Positions 30,111 to 39,479 of a stretch of 64,000 nucleotides of DNA are shown here, in pieces (position 1 is the first letter of the stretch; each line of letters starts with the position of its first letter). The translations under genes and the position numbers were made by a program. This DNA is from Stutzerimonas nosocomialis (GTDB taxonomy: Bacteria > Pseudomonadota > Gammaproteobacteria > Pseudomonadales > Pseudomonadaceae). The stretch is taken from assembly GCF_005876855.1 (NCBI RefSeq), contig NZ_QLAE01000007.1, positions 104,182 through 168,181 of the forward strand, written 5' to 3'. The notes below the pieces were generated by a model. That model had not been told where the DNA came from and searched no databases. It was given only the letters and a program-made list of their open reading frames with translations.

Positions 30111-32027
30111 TCACTCTTCGAGTTCGGCCCAACGCTCCAGCAGGCGATCGAGTTCCTCTTGCTGGCCTTCCAGACGAGACAGCACCTCACTGGTCTGGTC
30201 GGCGGATTGTTGATAGAAGGCGGGGTCGGAGATCTGCGCCTGAAGCGCCTCGATATTCCGCTCCGCCGCATCGATGAGCCCGGGTAATGCGTCGAGTTCA
30301 CGTTGCAGTTTGTAGCTGAGCTTCTTGCGCGCGGCAGGCTCGGACGCGGCGGCGGCAGGTGCGGGCGCTTCGGCCGCCGACTTGGCGACAGGCGCGGCCT
30401 TGCTGTCCTTCTGCTCCCCGACACCCAGCAGTCGCGGCGACCCGCCCTGGCGCAGCCAATCCTGGTAACCCCCCACGTACTCGCGGACCCGCCCCTCGCC
30501 CTCGAACACCAGCGTGCTGGTGACCACGTTGTCCAGGAAGGCACGGTCGTGGCTGACCATCAGCACCGTGCCCTGGAACCCCAGCAGCACTTCCTCGAGC
30601 AACTCGAGCGTTTCGACGTCCAGGTCGTTGGTCGGCTCGTCCAGCACGAGCAGGTTGGCTGGCTTGCTGAAGAGCTTGGCGAGCAAAAGCCGTGCCCGTT
30701 CGCCTCCAGACAGCGCCTTGACGGGGGTGCGGGCACGCTGGGGACTGAACAGGAAGTCGCCCAGGTAGCTCAGTACGTGGCGGTTCTGGCCATCGATGGT
30801 GATGAACTCACGGCCCTCGGCCATGTTGTCGATAACCGTCTTCTCGGGCTCGAGCTGGTGACGCAGCTGGTCAAAATATGCCACTTCGAGCTTGGTGCCG
30901 GTCTCGATGGTACCCGCGGTGGGCTGCAGGTCGCCGAGCAGCAGCTTGAGCAGTGTCGTCTTGCCCGTGCCGTTGGCGCCCAGCAGGCCGATACGGTCGC
31001 CACGCTGCAGAACCAGGGAAAAGTCGTGGATCAGCAGTTCGCCACCGGGATGACGGAAGTCGACGTGCTCGGCGACGATCACCTGCTTGCCGGATTTCTC
31101 CGCGGTCTCGATCTGGAAGGTCGCCTTGCCCTGGCGTTCGCGTCGCTCGCTGCGCTCGGCACGCATCGCCTTCAGCGCGCGCACGCGCCCTTCGTTGCGG
31201 GTGCGCCGGGCCTTGATGCCCTGACGAATCCAGACCTCTTCCTGGGCGAGCTTCTTGTCGAACAAGGCGCTGGCGGTTTCCTCGGCGGCGAGCTGCTGCT
31301 CCTTGTGGACCAGGAAGCTGGCGTAGTCGCCCGCCCAGTCGATCAGGTGGCCCCGGTCGAGTTCGAGAATGCGTGTCGCCAGGTTCTGCAGGAAGGCACG
31401 GTCGTGGGTGATGAACAGGACCGCGCCGTTGAAGCCCATCAGCGCCTCTTCCAGCCAGGCGATCGCACCGATATCCAGATGGTTGGTCGGCTCGTCCAGC
31501 AGCAGCAGATCCGGCTCGGACACCAGCGCCTGCGCCAGCAGCACGCGCCGACGCCAGCCACCGGACAGCTCGGCCAGGGTCTTCTCGGCCGGCAGCTGCA
31601 GGCGGCTCAGGGTGCTCTCCACCAGTTGCTGCAGGCGCCAGCCATCCTTGGCCTCCAGGGCCTGCTGCACGTGCATGAGCTTGTCGAGATCGGCCTCGTC
31701 CTTGATGTTCTGGCTCAGGTGGTGGTACTCGGCGAGCAGCTCGCCCACCCCGGCCAGGCCTTCGGCGACGACGTCGAACACGGTGCGATCGTCGGCGCGG
31801 GGCAATTCCTGGGGCAGCTCGCCGATCTTCAGCCCCGGCGCCTTCCAGATCTCGCCATCGTCGGCGCCCTGGTCGCCCTTGACCAGGCGCAACAGGCTCG
31901 ATTTGCCGGTACCGTTGCGCCCGATGATGCACACCCGCTCGCCCCGGGCGATCTGCCAGGACACCTGATCCAGCAGGGGGGTGGTGCCATAGGCGAGAGA
32001 CACATCGGTGAACTTGAGCAGCGTCAT
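30111..32027 (-). CDS. uup: ABC-F family ATPase, Uup type
   Basis: A 638-aa soluble ABC-F protein with two ATPase domains and no membrane segment. Domain 1 has Walker A GRNGTGKSSLL, signature LSGGWRRR and Walker B LLLLDEPTNHLD; domain 2 has GANGTGKTTLL, LSGGERAR and LLVLDEPTNDLD. The C-terminal 75 or so residues form a coiled coil (KLQRELDALPGLIDAAE onward), the feature that separates Uup from EttA/YbiT. Uup acts in DNA-structure and ribosome-related functions. The ATG at 32027 begins the first domain. Confidence 0.93.
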   Translation of the reverse strand: MTLLKFTDVSLAYGTTPLLDQVSWQIARGERVCIIGRNGTGKSSLLRLVKGDQGADDGEIWKAPGLKIGELPQELPRADDRTVFDVVAEGLAGVGELLAEYHHLSQNIKDEADLDKLMHVQQALEAKDGWRLQQLVESTLSRLQLPAEKTLAELSGGWRRRVLLAQALVSEPDLLLLDEPTNHLDIGAIAWLEEALMGFNGAVLFITHDRAFLQNLATRILELDRGHLIDWAGDYASFLVHKEQQLAAEETASALFDKKLAQEEVWIRQGIKARRTRNEGRVRALKAMRAERSERRERQGKATFQIETAEKSGKQVIVAEHVDFRHPGGELLIHDFSLVLQRGDRIGLLGANGTGKTTLLKLLLGDLQPTAGTIETGTKLEVAYFDQLRHQLEPEKTVIDNMAEGREFITIDGQNRHVLSYLGDFLFSPQRARTPVKALSGGERARLLLAKLFSKPANLLVLDEPTNDLDVETLELLEEVLLGFQGTVLMVSHDRAFLDNVVTSTLVFEGEGRVREYVGGYQDWLRQGGSPRLLGVGEQKDSKAAPVAKSAAEAPAPAAAASEPAARKKLSYKLQRELDALPGLIDAAERNIEALQAQISDPAFYQQSADQTSEVLSRLEGQQEELDRLLERWAELEE

Positions 32028-32255
32028 GGGTACCTCCGGAAACAGGGCGCGCATTCTAGCAGAAGGACACCGCCCCAACGGGCGCCGACGAGGCTTTCGG
32101 CAGGCGCTTCGGACCGGCCGAACACCGCTGCCCTGCTACGCTCGTCGGAAGTATGGCTTTCAATGGTGTCCGGACTTTTCCTCTCGTTCCGCTGCCTGGA
32201 CGGGCACGCTAAGCTACCGGCAACCCCCTCAATGTCCCCGTCCTTCGGAAGTATC

Positions 32256-34181
32256 ATGCGCGGTCGACTGTCCTGCTTCGTTGTTTGCCTGTTTTTCTCA
32301 GCCGCCTCCCTCAGCTCGCATGCCGCCACACTCAGCCAGCAGCGCCAGTACTACGATGAAGCCAAGAACGCGCTGGCCAAGGGCGACCGGGGGCCGTACA
32401 CCCGATACGCCAGTCTTCTGCGCGACTACCCGCTGACACCCTACCTGGCCTATGACGACCTGACCGCACGGCTGAAGACGGCGAGCAACGCCGAGGTCGA
32501 TCGCTTCCTCACCGACCATGGCGACCTGCCCCAGGCCAGCTGGATGAAGCTGCGCTGGCTGCGCCTGCTGGCCCAGCGTGGCGACTGGCAGCCGTTCGTC
32601 AAGTACTACGACCCCAAGCTCAATTTCACCGAACTCGACTGCCTCTACGGGCAATACCAGCTCAGCCACGGGCAGCTCAGCGAAGGATTCGCCACCGCCG
32701 AGCGGCTATGGCTGGTCGGCAAATCGCAACCCGATGCCTGCGACAACCTGTTCGATCGCTGGGCCGCCGAAGGGCAGCTCACCGAAGAGCGCATCTGGAA
32801 GCGCGCCCGGCTGGCCGTCGAGGCCGGGAACTACAGCCTGGCCACCTTTCTTTCCAGACGCCTGACGACCCTGGAGTCGCAGGCGAAGCTGATGATCGAG
32901 GTGGCGCAGAAGCCGCAGATGCTCAGCCAGACCAACCGTTTCTCGCCGGCCAGCGAGGCCATGGGCGACGTGGTCGGCATCGGCCTGCGCCGGCTGGCCC
33001 GCCAGGACCCTGAAAAGGCACTGGGCATGCTGGAAAGCTATGCGGCCCGGATGAAGTTCTCGAGCGACGAAAAGGTCGCGATCGCCCGTCAGATCGGCCT
33101 GACCTTCGCCCGGCGGTTCGACGAACGGGCCCTGCCGGTGATGGCCACCTATGACCCGGACCTGCGCGACAACACGGTCAGCGAATGGCGCGCCCGGCTG
33201 CTGCTGCGCCTGGGGCGCTGGGACGAAGCCCATGCGCTGATCCAGCGCTTTCCCCAGGAGCTGGCCGAGACCAGCCGCTGGCGCTACTGGAAAGCGCGCA
33301 GCCTCGAGTTGGCGAAGCCCAAAGACCCGCAGATCGCCCAGCTGTACCAGCCGGTGGCCAGGGAGCGCGACTTCTATGGCTTCCTCGCCGCCGACCGGAT
33401 CCAGGCGCCCTACAAGCTCAACCACCAGCCCCTCGCGCTGAGCAAGTCGGTGATGGAGAAGGTTCGCAACACCCCCGGCATCCGCCGGGCGCTGGAATTC
33501 CACGCGCGCGGCCAGATCGTCGACGGACGCCGCGAGTGGTATCACGTGAGCCGGCATTTCAACCGCGACGAGATGGTGGCCCAGGCGCGGCTGGCCTATG
33601 ACATGGAGTGGTATTTCCCGGCCATCCGCACCATCAGCCAGGCGCAGTACTGGGACGACCTGGACGTCCGCTTTCCGATGGCGCATCGGGGGACGCTGGT
33701 GCGCGAAGCGAAGAAGCGCGACCTGCACCCCAGCTGGGTGTTCGCCATCACCCGCCAGGAAAGCGCGTTCATGGCCGATGCCCGCTCGGGCGCTGGCGCC
33801 ACCGGCCTGATGCAGCTGATGCCGGCCACGGCCAAGGAAACCGCCCGCCGCTTCAGCATTCCGCTGGCCTCACCGCAGCAGGTCCTGAACCCGGACACCA
33901 ATATCCAGCTCGGCGCCGCCTACCTGAGCCAGGTCTACGGGCAATTCAACGGCAACCGGGTGCTCGCCTCGGCCGCCTACAACGCCGGCCCGGGGCGCGT
34001 CAGGCAGTGGCTGCGCGGCGCCGAGCACCTGTCGTTCGACGTCTGGGCCGAGAGCATCCCGTTCGACGAAACCCGCCAGTACGTGCACAACGTGCTGTCC
34101 TATGCAGTGATCTACGGGCAGAAACTCAACGCGCCGCAACCCCTGGTTGAATGGCACGAGCGCTACTTCGACGCCCGCTGA
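32256..34181 (+). CDS. slt: soluble lytic murein transglycosylase (Slt70 family)
   Basis: A 641-aa periplasmic enzyme that cleaves peptidoglycan between MurNAc and GlcNAc, forming 1,6-anhydro ends. A signal peptide (LSCFVVCLFFSAASLSSHA, cleavage near residue 23) precedes the alpha-superhelical U domain, an SLT linker (about 395-475) and the C-terminal catalytic domain. Glu502 in TRQESAF is the catalytic acid; GATGLMQLMPATA and AAYNAGPGRV are the other lysozyme-like motifs. The ATG at 32256 starts the signal peptide; 32232 is an alternative eight codons earlier. The long open frame upstream is antisense to uup and not coding. Confidence 0.94.
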   Translation: MRGRLSCFVVCLFFSAASLSSHAATLSQQRQYYDEAKNALAKGDRGPYTRYASLLRDYPLTPYLAYDDLTARLKTASNAEVDRFLTDHGDLPQASWMKLRWLRLLAQRGDWQPFVKYYDPKLNFTELDCLYGQYQLSHGQLSEGFATAERLWLVGKSQPDACDNLFDRWAAEGQLTEERIWKRARLAVEAGNYSLATFLSRRLTTLESQAKLMIEVAQKPQMLSQTNRFSPASEAMGDVVGIGLRRLARQDPEKALGMLESYAARMKFSSDEKVAIARQIGLTFARRFDERALPVMATYDPDLRDNTVSEWRARLLLRLGRWDEAHALIQRFPQELAETSRWRYWKARSLELAKPKDPQIAQLYQPVARERDFYGFLAADRIQAPYKLNHQPLALSKSVMEKVRNTPGIRRALEFHARGQIVDGRREWYHVSRHFNRDEMVAQARLAYDMEWYFPAIRTISQAQYWDDLDVRFPMAHRGTLVREAKKRDLHPSWVFAITRQESAFMADARSGAGATGLMQLMPATAKETARRFSIPLASPQQVLNPDTNIQLGAAYLSQVYGQFNGNRVLASAAYNAGPGRVRQWLRGAEHLSFDVWAESIPFDETRQYVHNVLSYAVIYGQKLNAPQPLVEWHERYFDAR

Positions 34182-34205
34182 CCCCAGCGCAGCCGCGCGG
34201 CATGC

Positions 34206-35009
34206 TCAGTCGAGAATCTCGACCGGCATGCCGACGGCCAGCTCCCCCTCGCCCTCGGCGATCAGGTTCTGCCCGAAAAACACCCCGCCCTCGCCCTTGC
34301 GATAGGTCTGCAGCGTCGCGAGCGGTTCGCGGTCTTCGCCACGCAGGCCCGACAGCGGATCGATCGTCGTGATGATGCAGCGTGAGCAGGGTTTCACGAC
34401 GCGAAACTCGAGCGTGCCGATCCGAATCCGTCGCCATTGATCTTCGGCATAGGCTTCGGCTCCGCTGACCACGAGATTGGGGCGAAAGCGCGTCATCGGC
34501 AGTGCACGACCGACGCGTCGCGACAGATCGTCCAGCGACGCCTGGCCGATCAGCAGGAAGGGAAACCCGTCGGTGAACGCGGTGCGCTCGCCCGGGGAGG
34601 CATAGCCGGTATCGACCTGAATGGCCCGCTCCCGCGGCAGGTAGACCAGCCGGCAGGCGCGGCCGAGCGATGCGCTCAGCCATTGCGCGGCATCGTCGCC
34701 GGCATCGGGCATCAGCGCGCTTTCACGCCAGATACGTACCCCGCGCAGTTCAGCGCCCGCCGGCGGCACCTCGGCCAGCAGGTCCGGCATGCCCGGCGCC
34801 TGCAGGCGCAACGCGTCTTCGCCGACCCAGCGGGCGGTGAGCAGCGCCATCGACGGCACCAGTCGCTGGGTGATGAAGGCCCCCGTGGCGGCATCGACCA
34901 CCATCCATCGACGGTCGCCGGCCAGCCCGATGCGTTCGACATCGGCACGCTGCAACGGCTCGGCAGCGGAGGATTTGAGAGGGAAGCGATACAGGGAGCA
35001 AAGGTGCAC
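34206..35009 (-). CDS. MOSC domain-containing protein (YcbX-like)
   Basis: A 267-aa protein with an N-terminal MOSC beta-barrel (LYRFPLKSSAAEPLQRADVE, then GLAGDRRWMVVD) and a MOSC domain with the conserved molybdenum-ligand Cys in VKPCSRCIITTIDPLSG. It probably binds molybdenum cofactor and may reduce N-hydroxylated compounds, as YcbX does. It lacks YcbX's C-terminal 2Fe-2S domain. The start is GTG at 35009, with GAGG upstream. Moco synthesis genes moeA, moaB and mobA lie 17 kb to the right. Confidence 0.88.
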   Translation of the reverse strand: MHLCSLYRFPLKSSAAEPLQRADVERIGLAGDRRWMVVDAATGAFITQRLVPSMALLTARWVGEDALRLQAPGMPDLLAEVPPAGAELRGVRIWRESALMPDAGDDAAQWLSASLGRACRLVYLPRERAIQVDTGYASPGERTAFTDGFPFLLIGQASLDDLSRRVGRALPMTRFRPNLVVSGAEAYAEDQWRRIRIGTLEFRVVKPCSRCIITTIDPLSGLRGEDREPLATLQTYRKGEGGVFFGQNLIAEGEGELAVGMPVEILD

Positions 35010-35063
35010 GGGCTGCGCCTCGTCTGGTCGAACGGAAGCGCAGCAGCATACCTCAGGAATCGA

Positions 35064-35996
35064 TCAGCTGGCCTGATCGAGCAACAGCCGGTCGCGGATC
35101 ACCTGGGCGAGCTTTTCAGGCTGGAACTTGGAGAGGAAGTCATTGCAGCCGACCTTCTGCACCATGGCCTGGTTGAAGCTGCCCGACAGCGAAGTGTGCA
35201 GCACCACGTACAGATCGCGCAGGCGCGGGTCGTTGCGAATCTCGGTGGTCAGGCGGTAGCCGTCCATCTCTGGCATCTCGGCGTCGGTGAAGACCATCAA
35301 CAGCTTCTCGCTCAGCACCTCGCCCTGGTCGGCCCAGCCCTTGAGCATCTGCAGGCCCTTAAGGCCGTCGCTGGCGGTATGCATCTTCAGGCCGAGCTGG
35401 GTGAGCGTCTCGCGCAGCTGCGCCAGTGCCACCGAGGAGTCGTCCACCAGCAGGACTTCGCGGCCATGGGCGCGCTTGAGCACCGGGTCGGCCAGATGCT
35501 CGGCGGGAATCTTGGTGTTGTAGGGCACGATCTCGGCCAGCACCTTTTCCACGTCGATGATCTCGACCAGCTGGTCTTCCACCTTGGTGATCGCGGTCAG
35601 GTAATGCTGGCGACCGGCGCTGCCCGGCGGCGGCAGGATCGACTCCCAGTTCAGGTTGAGGATGCGGTCGACGCCGCCCACCAGGAACGCCTGCACCGAG
35701 CGGTTGTACTCGGTGACGATGATGGTGCTGCGTTCATCGGGAACCAGCGGCCGCAGGCCGATCGCCTGGGACAGGTCGATCACCGGCAGGGTCTGCCCGC
35801 GCAGGTTGATCACGCCGCAGACGTAGCGATGCCGATGGGGCATCAGGGTCAGCTTGGGCAGCTGCACCACTTCCTGGACCTTGAACACGTTGATCGCGAA
35901 CTGCTGACGTCCCGAGAGGCGGAACATGAGGATTTCCAGTCGATTCTCGCCCACCAGCTGCGTGCGTTGATCGACCGAATCGAGAATACCGGCCAT
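35064..35996 (-). CDS. cheV: chemotaxis protein CheV (CheW-receiver fusion)
   Basis: A 310-aa cytoplasmic coupling protein. The N-terminal CheW-like domain (about residues 15-165) contains LSGRQQFAINVFKVQEVVQL and GVINLRGQTLPVIDLSQAIG. The C-terminal receiver (about 180-305) has the acidic pair in VLLVDDSSVA, the phospho-acceptor Asp in FTDAEMPEMDGYRL and the conserved Lys in FLSKFQ. CheV helps link certain chemoreceptors to CheA and dampens signalling when phosphorylated. No other che genes are adjacent; the chemoreceptor at 1076 is a possible but unproven partner. Confidence 0.94.
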   Translation of the reverse strand: MAGILDSVDQRTQLVGENRLEILMFRLSGRQQFAINVFKVQEVVQLPKLTLMPHRHRYVCGVINLRGQTLPVIDLSQAIGLRPLVPDERSTIIVTEYNRSVQAFLVGGVDRILNLNWESILPPPGSAGRQHYLTAITKVEDQLVEIIDVEKVLAEIVPYNTKIPAEHLADPVLKRAHGREVLLVDDSSVALAQLRETLTQLGLKMHTASDGLKGLQMLKGWADQGEVLSEKLLMVFTDAEMPEMDGYRLTTEIRNDPRLRDLYVVLHTSLSGSFNQAMVQKVGCNDFLSKFQPEKLAQVIRDRLLLDQAS

Positions 35997-36147
35997 TTCA
36001 GGCTCCTAAATAATCGGGACAACGACATATCGGCGGCCGGGGGCCGCTCTTGAACCGTTATCGACAGGATTTGAAGGAACCTAAGCTAGCACAACGCCAT
36101 CATCCCGATCGACGGCAGACGGGGCCATCCCTCCGGCGAATCACCCT

Positions 36148-37074
36148 TCATTCATCCGCCGGCGCGACCGGGTCCGGATGGGCCAGGAGCAGCGGACACC
36201 CCGGTGGCAGGTGCACACGCAGCGCGTGTTGGCGCAGCGAGATCCGCAGGGCCTCGGCGGCGGTCGGCTCGCCATCGAGGTTGATGTCGATGGCTTCGGG
36301 TGCATCCAGTTCGATCCAGGGCACACGGGTGTTGATCGAAACGGACTCGAGGCCGCGCAGCCCACCGTTGAGCAGGGTGCTCAAGGTGCCCACCGCGTCG
36401 GCCGGCGCGGGCACGATGCAGACGTCCAGCAGCCCATCGTCTATCTGCGCATGCGGGCACAGCAGCTGGCCGCCGCCCGCCTGCCGGCCATTGCCGATAC
36501 CGAGCGCGAGGAAATCGCCCTGCCATTCGAAACCGGGAGCGCGGAAATGGCCCCAGGCCGAACTGACCTCGGCGAAGCGCGTGAGCCCGGTGAGCAGGTA
36601 CGCGCCGCCGCCGAGCACCTTCTTCAGATCCTCGGAGGTATTGGCCGTCACCCGGGAGCCGAAACCGCCCGTAGCCATATTAAGGAAGACCTGGCCATTG
36701 ACCTCGCCCACATCGACCGGCACCGCCGGCTCGTCGAGCAGGGCCAGCGCCTCATCGGGCTGCAGGGAGATTCCCGCGGCCCTGGCGAAGTCGTTGGCCG
36801 TTCCGAGCGGCATGATCGCCAGGCTCGCCTCGGCCTGCTCCAGCACCAGCGCCTCGGCGACGTCCCGCAGGGTGCCGTCCCCGCCTCCCGCAATGATCGT
36901 GGGGTATCCCGCCGCTAGGGCCTCGCGGACGATGCGCTGACTGTCGCCAGCCTCCCAGGTCACCCTCACGGCAAGGTCCCAGCCCAGCTTGCGCCGCTCT
37001 TCCACCGCCAGACGCACATCGTCGTTGAGGGCCTGCTTGCCATGCAGCACCAATAACGCCTTGGGTTCGCTCAT
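36148..37074 (-). CDS. yegS: lipid kinase YegS (diacylglycerol-kinase catalytic family)
   Basis: A 308-aa cytoplasmic lipid kinase. The nucleotide-binding motif is TIIAGGGDGTLRDVAEAL, followed by IMPLGTANDFARA, both diagnostic, and LLDVCIVPA near the C-terminus. YegS phosphorylates phosphatidylglycerol in vitro in E. coli. Length is typical. It points away from the exopolysaccharide locus that begins 351 bases upstream of its start. Confidence 0.92.
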   Translation of the reverse strand: MSEPKALLVLHGKQALNDDVRLAVEERRKLGWDLAVRVTWEAGDSQRIVREALAAGYPTIIAGGGDGTLRDVAEALVLEQAEASLAIMPLGTANDFARAAGISLQPDEALALLDEPAVPVDVGEVNGQVFLNMATGGFGSRVTANTSEDLKKVLGGGAYLLTGLTRFAEVSSAWGHFRAPGFEWQGDFLALGIGNGRQAGGGQLLCPHAQIDDGLLDVCIVPAPADAVGTLSTLLNGGLRGLESVSINTRVPWIELDAPEAIDINLDGEPTAAEALRISLRQHALRVHLPPGCPLLLAHPDPVAPADE

Positions 37075-37425
37075 TACCGTTCCTACGTTGACCCGTACGT
37101 CGATCAGACCCGAGCCACGCGCTTAAGTTGTCGCGCCAGCGCCCAGCCGGTCGCCGGGCTTCGCGGGGACGGCCGGCAAATCCGCTGTCGCCCCGCCGCC
37201 TGGGCACGCCTGAAAAACCGCTGTTAAAACAAGGTTTTCGGAAACCGTGGGAGCGCTCGACAAAATCTTTCCGGGGCCTTCGCAGGACTGAACTCATTTC
37301 GGAGCGGACGGTCGGAGCAGAGGTCCGAATGATGGTTGCTTCTGGCACACCGCCACCAGGCCCGCGCACCGCCGCGTTTCAAATTGAGTATTGAGCTAGC
37401 TAGTTAGCTGGGGAAGGAGCCTTGT
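37075..37425. promoter_or_regulatory. yegS / exopolysaccharide locus divergent control region
   Basis: 351 bases without a gene. It contains a possible AlgU-type promoter (listed separately), the inverted repeat AAAAC-AAG-GTTTT at 37226-37238 with AAACCG repeated on both sides, and, just before the first gene, the self-complementary AGCTAGCTAGTTAGCT (37394-37409). The ribosome site AAGGAG at 37414-37419 serves the WcaJ-like gene. Confidence 0.55.
37290..37316 (+). promoter_or_regulatory. possible AlgU (sigma-22/RpoE-type) promoter
   Basis: GAACTC at 37290-37295 is separated by exactly 16 bases from TCGGA at 37312-37316. The consensus for AlgU in pseudomonads is GAACTT-N16/17-TCTGA, so this has one mismatch in each box. 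It would start transcription about 105 bases before the first gene of the exopolysaccharide locus, in the right orientation. Inference from pattern only. Confidence 0.4.
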
Positions 37426-38859
37426 ATGCGCTTGCAGTCTGTGGGAACCCTTGAATACGCCCATCCGAGTTTCGTCGATTATTTCCTCGCCAGCGTCCGG
37501 CTGATCCATGGTCTCACGGCGATCCTGCCCGGCCTCCTGCTGCTGGCGTACCTTCCGGACACCATCACCGCCGGCGGCGTGTTCAGCGCCTTTCTCTTCT
37601 TCTTCGCCATCATCAGCGTGGTGATCTTCCAGAGCCTGGGCATCTACAGCGAAGAAGTCTTCAGCACCCTGCTGCGCTTTCGCATCATGCTGCTCGCCTG
37701 GGCGGCGGCCTTCAGCCTGCTGATCTTCATGCATCAGGGCATGGGCATGTTCAGCTACCTGGAAGCCGGGCACCTGGCGTTCTGGTTCATCGCCAGCACC
37801 ATCCTGTTCGGCGCCGAGCGCCTGATGATGCTCGCCCTGTTCCGCCGCCTGATGGCCCGTGGCATGTTCCTGCAGAACGCGGTGATTCTCGGCGGCACCG
37901 ACAACGGCATCCGCGTGGCCGAATACCTGCAGCACAACCAGGACATCCGCACCGGGGTCCTGGGCTTCATCGACGACCGCCTCGAACGTCTGCCGAGCAC
38001 CCTCGCCGACCTCCCGCTGCTGGGCAACACCCGGGACCTTGAGCGGATGATTCGCGAAGAGAAGGTCTCCCAGGTGCTGGTCGCCCTCCCCTGGTTCGCC
38101 GACAGCCGCATCGGCCAGGTGATCAACGAGCTGCGCAAGCTACCGGTCAACGTGCTGCTGGTGCCGGACATGGTCGCCTTCCGTCACGCCAACAAGCGGA
38201 TCACCGAAGTGGCGGGCCTGCCGACGCTGATGGCGTCCGACCTGCCGCTGCGGGGCTGGTCGCCGCTGTTCAAGCGCCTGGAAGACATCATCATCTCCAG
38301 CATCGCGCTGCTGTTCGCCGCCCCGGTGATGCTGATCATCGCCGCCGCCATCAAGCTCGACTCGCCCGGGCCGGTGCTGTTCCGCCAGAAGCGCTACGGC
38401 TACAACAACCGCCTGATCGAAGTCTTCAAGTTCCGCTCGATGTACCACGCCAAGAGCGACGCCAACGCCGAGCGCCAGACCACCCGCGGTGACGATCGCA
38501 TCACCCGAGTGGGCCGTTTCATCCGCAAGACCAGCCTGGACGAGCTGCCGCAACTGCTCAACGTGTTCCTGGGCAGCATGTCGATGGTAGGCCCCCGCCC
38601 CCACGCCACCGCCACCAAGGCAGCCGGCGTCCTGTTCGAAGACGCCGTGGCCGAATACTCGGCACGCCATCGCGTCAAGCCCGGGATCACCGGCTGGGCG
38701 CAGATCAATGGCTACCGCGGCGAAACCGACACGCTCGAAAAGATCGAAAAGCGCGTCGAGTTCGACCTGGACTACATCGAGCGCTGGTCGGTGTGGTTCG
38801 ACCTCAAGATCCTGTTCTTGACCGTCCCGGCTCTGCTCTTCAACAAGGACGTGTACTGA
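37426..38859 (+). CDS. undecaprenyl-phosphate sugar phosphotransferase, WcaJ/GumD type
   Basis: A 477-aa polyprenol-phosphate hexose-1-phosphate transferase that would start repeat-unit assembly by moving a sugar phosphate, usually glucose-1-phosphate, to undecaprenyl phosphate. Four N-terminal helices and a CoA-binding-like middle (VILGGTDNGIRVAEYL) precede the catalytic domain with its membrane re-entrant helix (ISSIALLFAAPVMLII). The catalytic core carries SPGPVLFRQKRYGYNN, FKFRSMY, KTSLDELPQLLNVFLG and MVGPRPHA. Length and layout match WcaJ and GumD rather than short WbaP-like proteins. First gene of the locus. Confidence 0.93.
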   Translation: MRLQSVGTLEYAHPSFVDYFLASVRLIHGLTAILPGLLLLAYLPDTITAGGVFSAFLFFFAIISVVIFQSLGIYSEEVFSTLLRFRIMLLAWAAAFSLLIFMHQGMGMFSYLEAGHLAFWFIASTILFGAERLMMLALFRRLMARGMFLQNAVILGGTDNGIRVAEYLQHNQDIRTGVLGFIDDRLERLPSTLADLPLLGNTRDLERMIREEKVSQVLVALPWFADSRIGQVINELRKLPVNVLLVPDMVAFRHANKRITEVAGLPTLMASDLPLRGWSPLFKRLEDIIISSIALLFAAPVMLIIAAAIKLDSPGPVLFRQKRYGYNNRLIEVFKFRSMYHAKSDANAERQTTRGDDRITRVGRFIRKTSLDELPQLLNVFLGSMSMVGPRPHATATKAAGVLFEDAVAEYSARHRVKPGITGWAQINGYRGETDTLEKIEKRVEFDLDYIERWSVWFDLKILFLTVPALLFNKDVY

Positions 38860-38951
38860 TCTTTCGTTATATCGCTCCCGGGCCAACTGCCCGGCGGGCG
38901 CATATTGAACCGGAGTCGCCCTAAGTATCCCGAAGGACGCAAAGGAACTAA

Positions 38952-39035
38952 ATGAATCTCGTGATTATCTCATTGACGATCCATGACACAGACGGCTCAT
39001 CCAACCCGCGGCGCGGAGCTGAGCATGTTCAATAA
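38952..39035 (+). CDS. possible 27-aa leader peptide overlapping the phosphatase gene
   Basis: ATG at 38952 follows a good site (AAAGGA at 38941-38946). The frame reads MNLVIISLTIHDTDGSSNPR and stops at 39033-39035, eleven bases past the phosphatase ATG. It could couple translation to the phosphatase or be chance. The rest of the 38860-39024 spacer shows only a GC-rich stretch. Confidence 0.3.
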   Translation: MNLVIISLTIHDTDGSSNPRRGAEHVQ

Positions 39036-39462
39036 CATCTTGATCGTTTGTGTCGGGAATATCTGCAGAAGTCCGATGGCCGAAGCGTTGCTCGGTCACA
39101 GACTCCAGGGAAAAGGCCTGACGATTCATTCGGCAGGCATAGGCGCACTAGTAGGGAACCCTATGGACAAGACCGCCCATGAAGTATTGCAGGACAACGG
39201 ACTGGAGCACCCGGCGCACCGTGCGCGCCAGGTGGAAAGCGACATGCTTCACCAGGCCGATCTGATCCTTGCGATGGAAAACAGTCATATCCAGCACATC
39301 CGCCAGATAGCGCCCGAGGTGCATGGTAAGACGTTTCTAATTGGTAAGTGGCAACAGGATCTGGAAATACCCGATCCCTATCGCCAATCCAAACCCGCTT
39401 TTGAACATGTCTACAGCCTTTTGACCCAGTCCGTCGAAAGCTGGCTTCCTTACCTTAAATAG
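39025..39462 (+). CDS. wzb: low-molecular-weight protein-tyrosine phosphatase, Wzb type
   Basis: A 145-aa phosphatase predicted to dephosphorylate the tyrosine kinase encoded next to it. The P-loop is VCVGNICRSPMAEALL (Cys9-x5-Arg15) and the general acid Asp is in IPDPYRQSKPAFE. The chosen ATG at 39025 begins the conserved fold; an earlier ATG at 38983 adds 14 non-conserved residues. Seventeen bases separate it from the wzc-like gene. This cycle controls polymer length and export in Wzx/Wzy systems. Confidence 0.94.
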   Translation: MFNNILIVCVGNICRSPMAEALLGHRLQGKGLTIHSAGIGALVGNPMDKTAHEVLQDNGLEHPAHRARQVESDMLHQADLILAMENSHIQHIRQIAPEVHGKTFLIGKWQQDLEIPDPYRQSKPAFEHVYSLLTQSVESWLPYLK

Positions 39463-39479
39463 TAGAAGAAGGAACTTCG

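Noticed and set aside
30303-32255. Long in-frame upstream extension of the slt gene
   Set aside because: It is the mirror of uup on the other strand; real Slt proteins begin with a signal peptide, which is found at 32256.
37333-37351. Possible sigma-54 promoter beginning TGGCAC before the polymer locus
   Set aside because: The GC element expected 5 bases later does not match TTGC.
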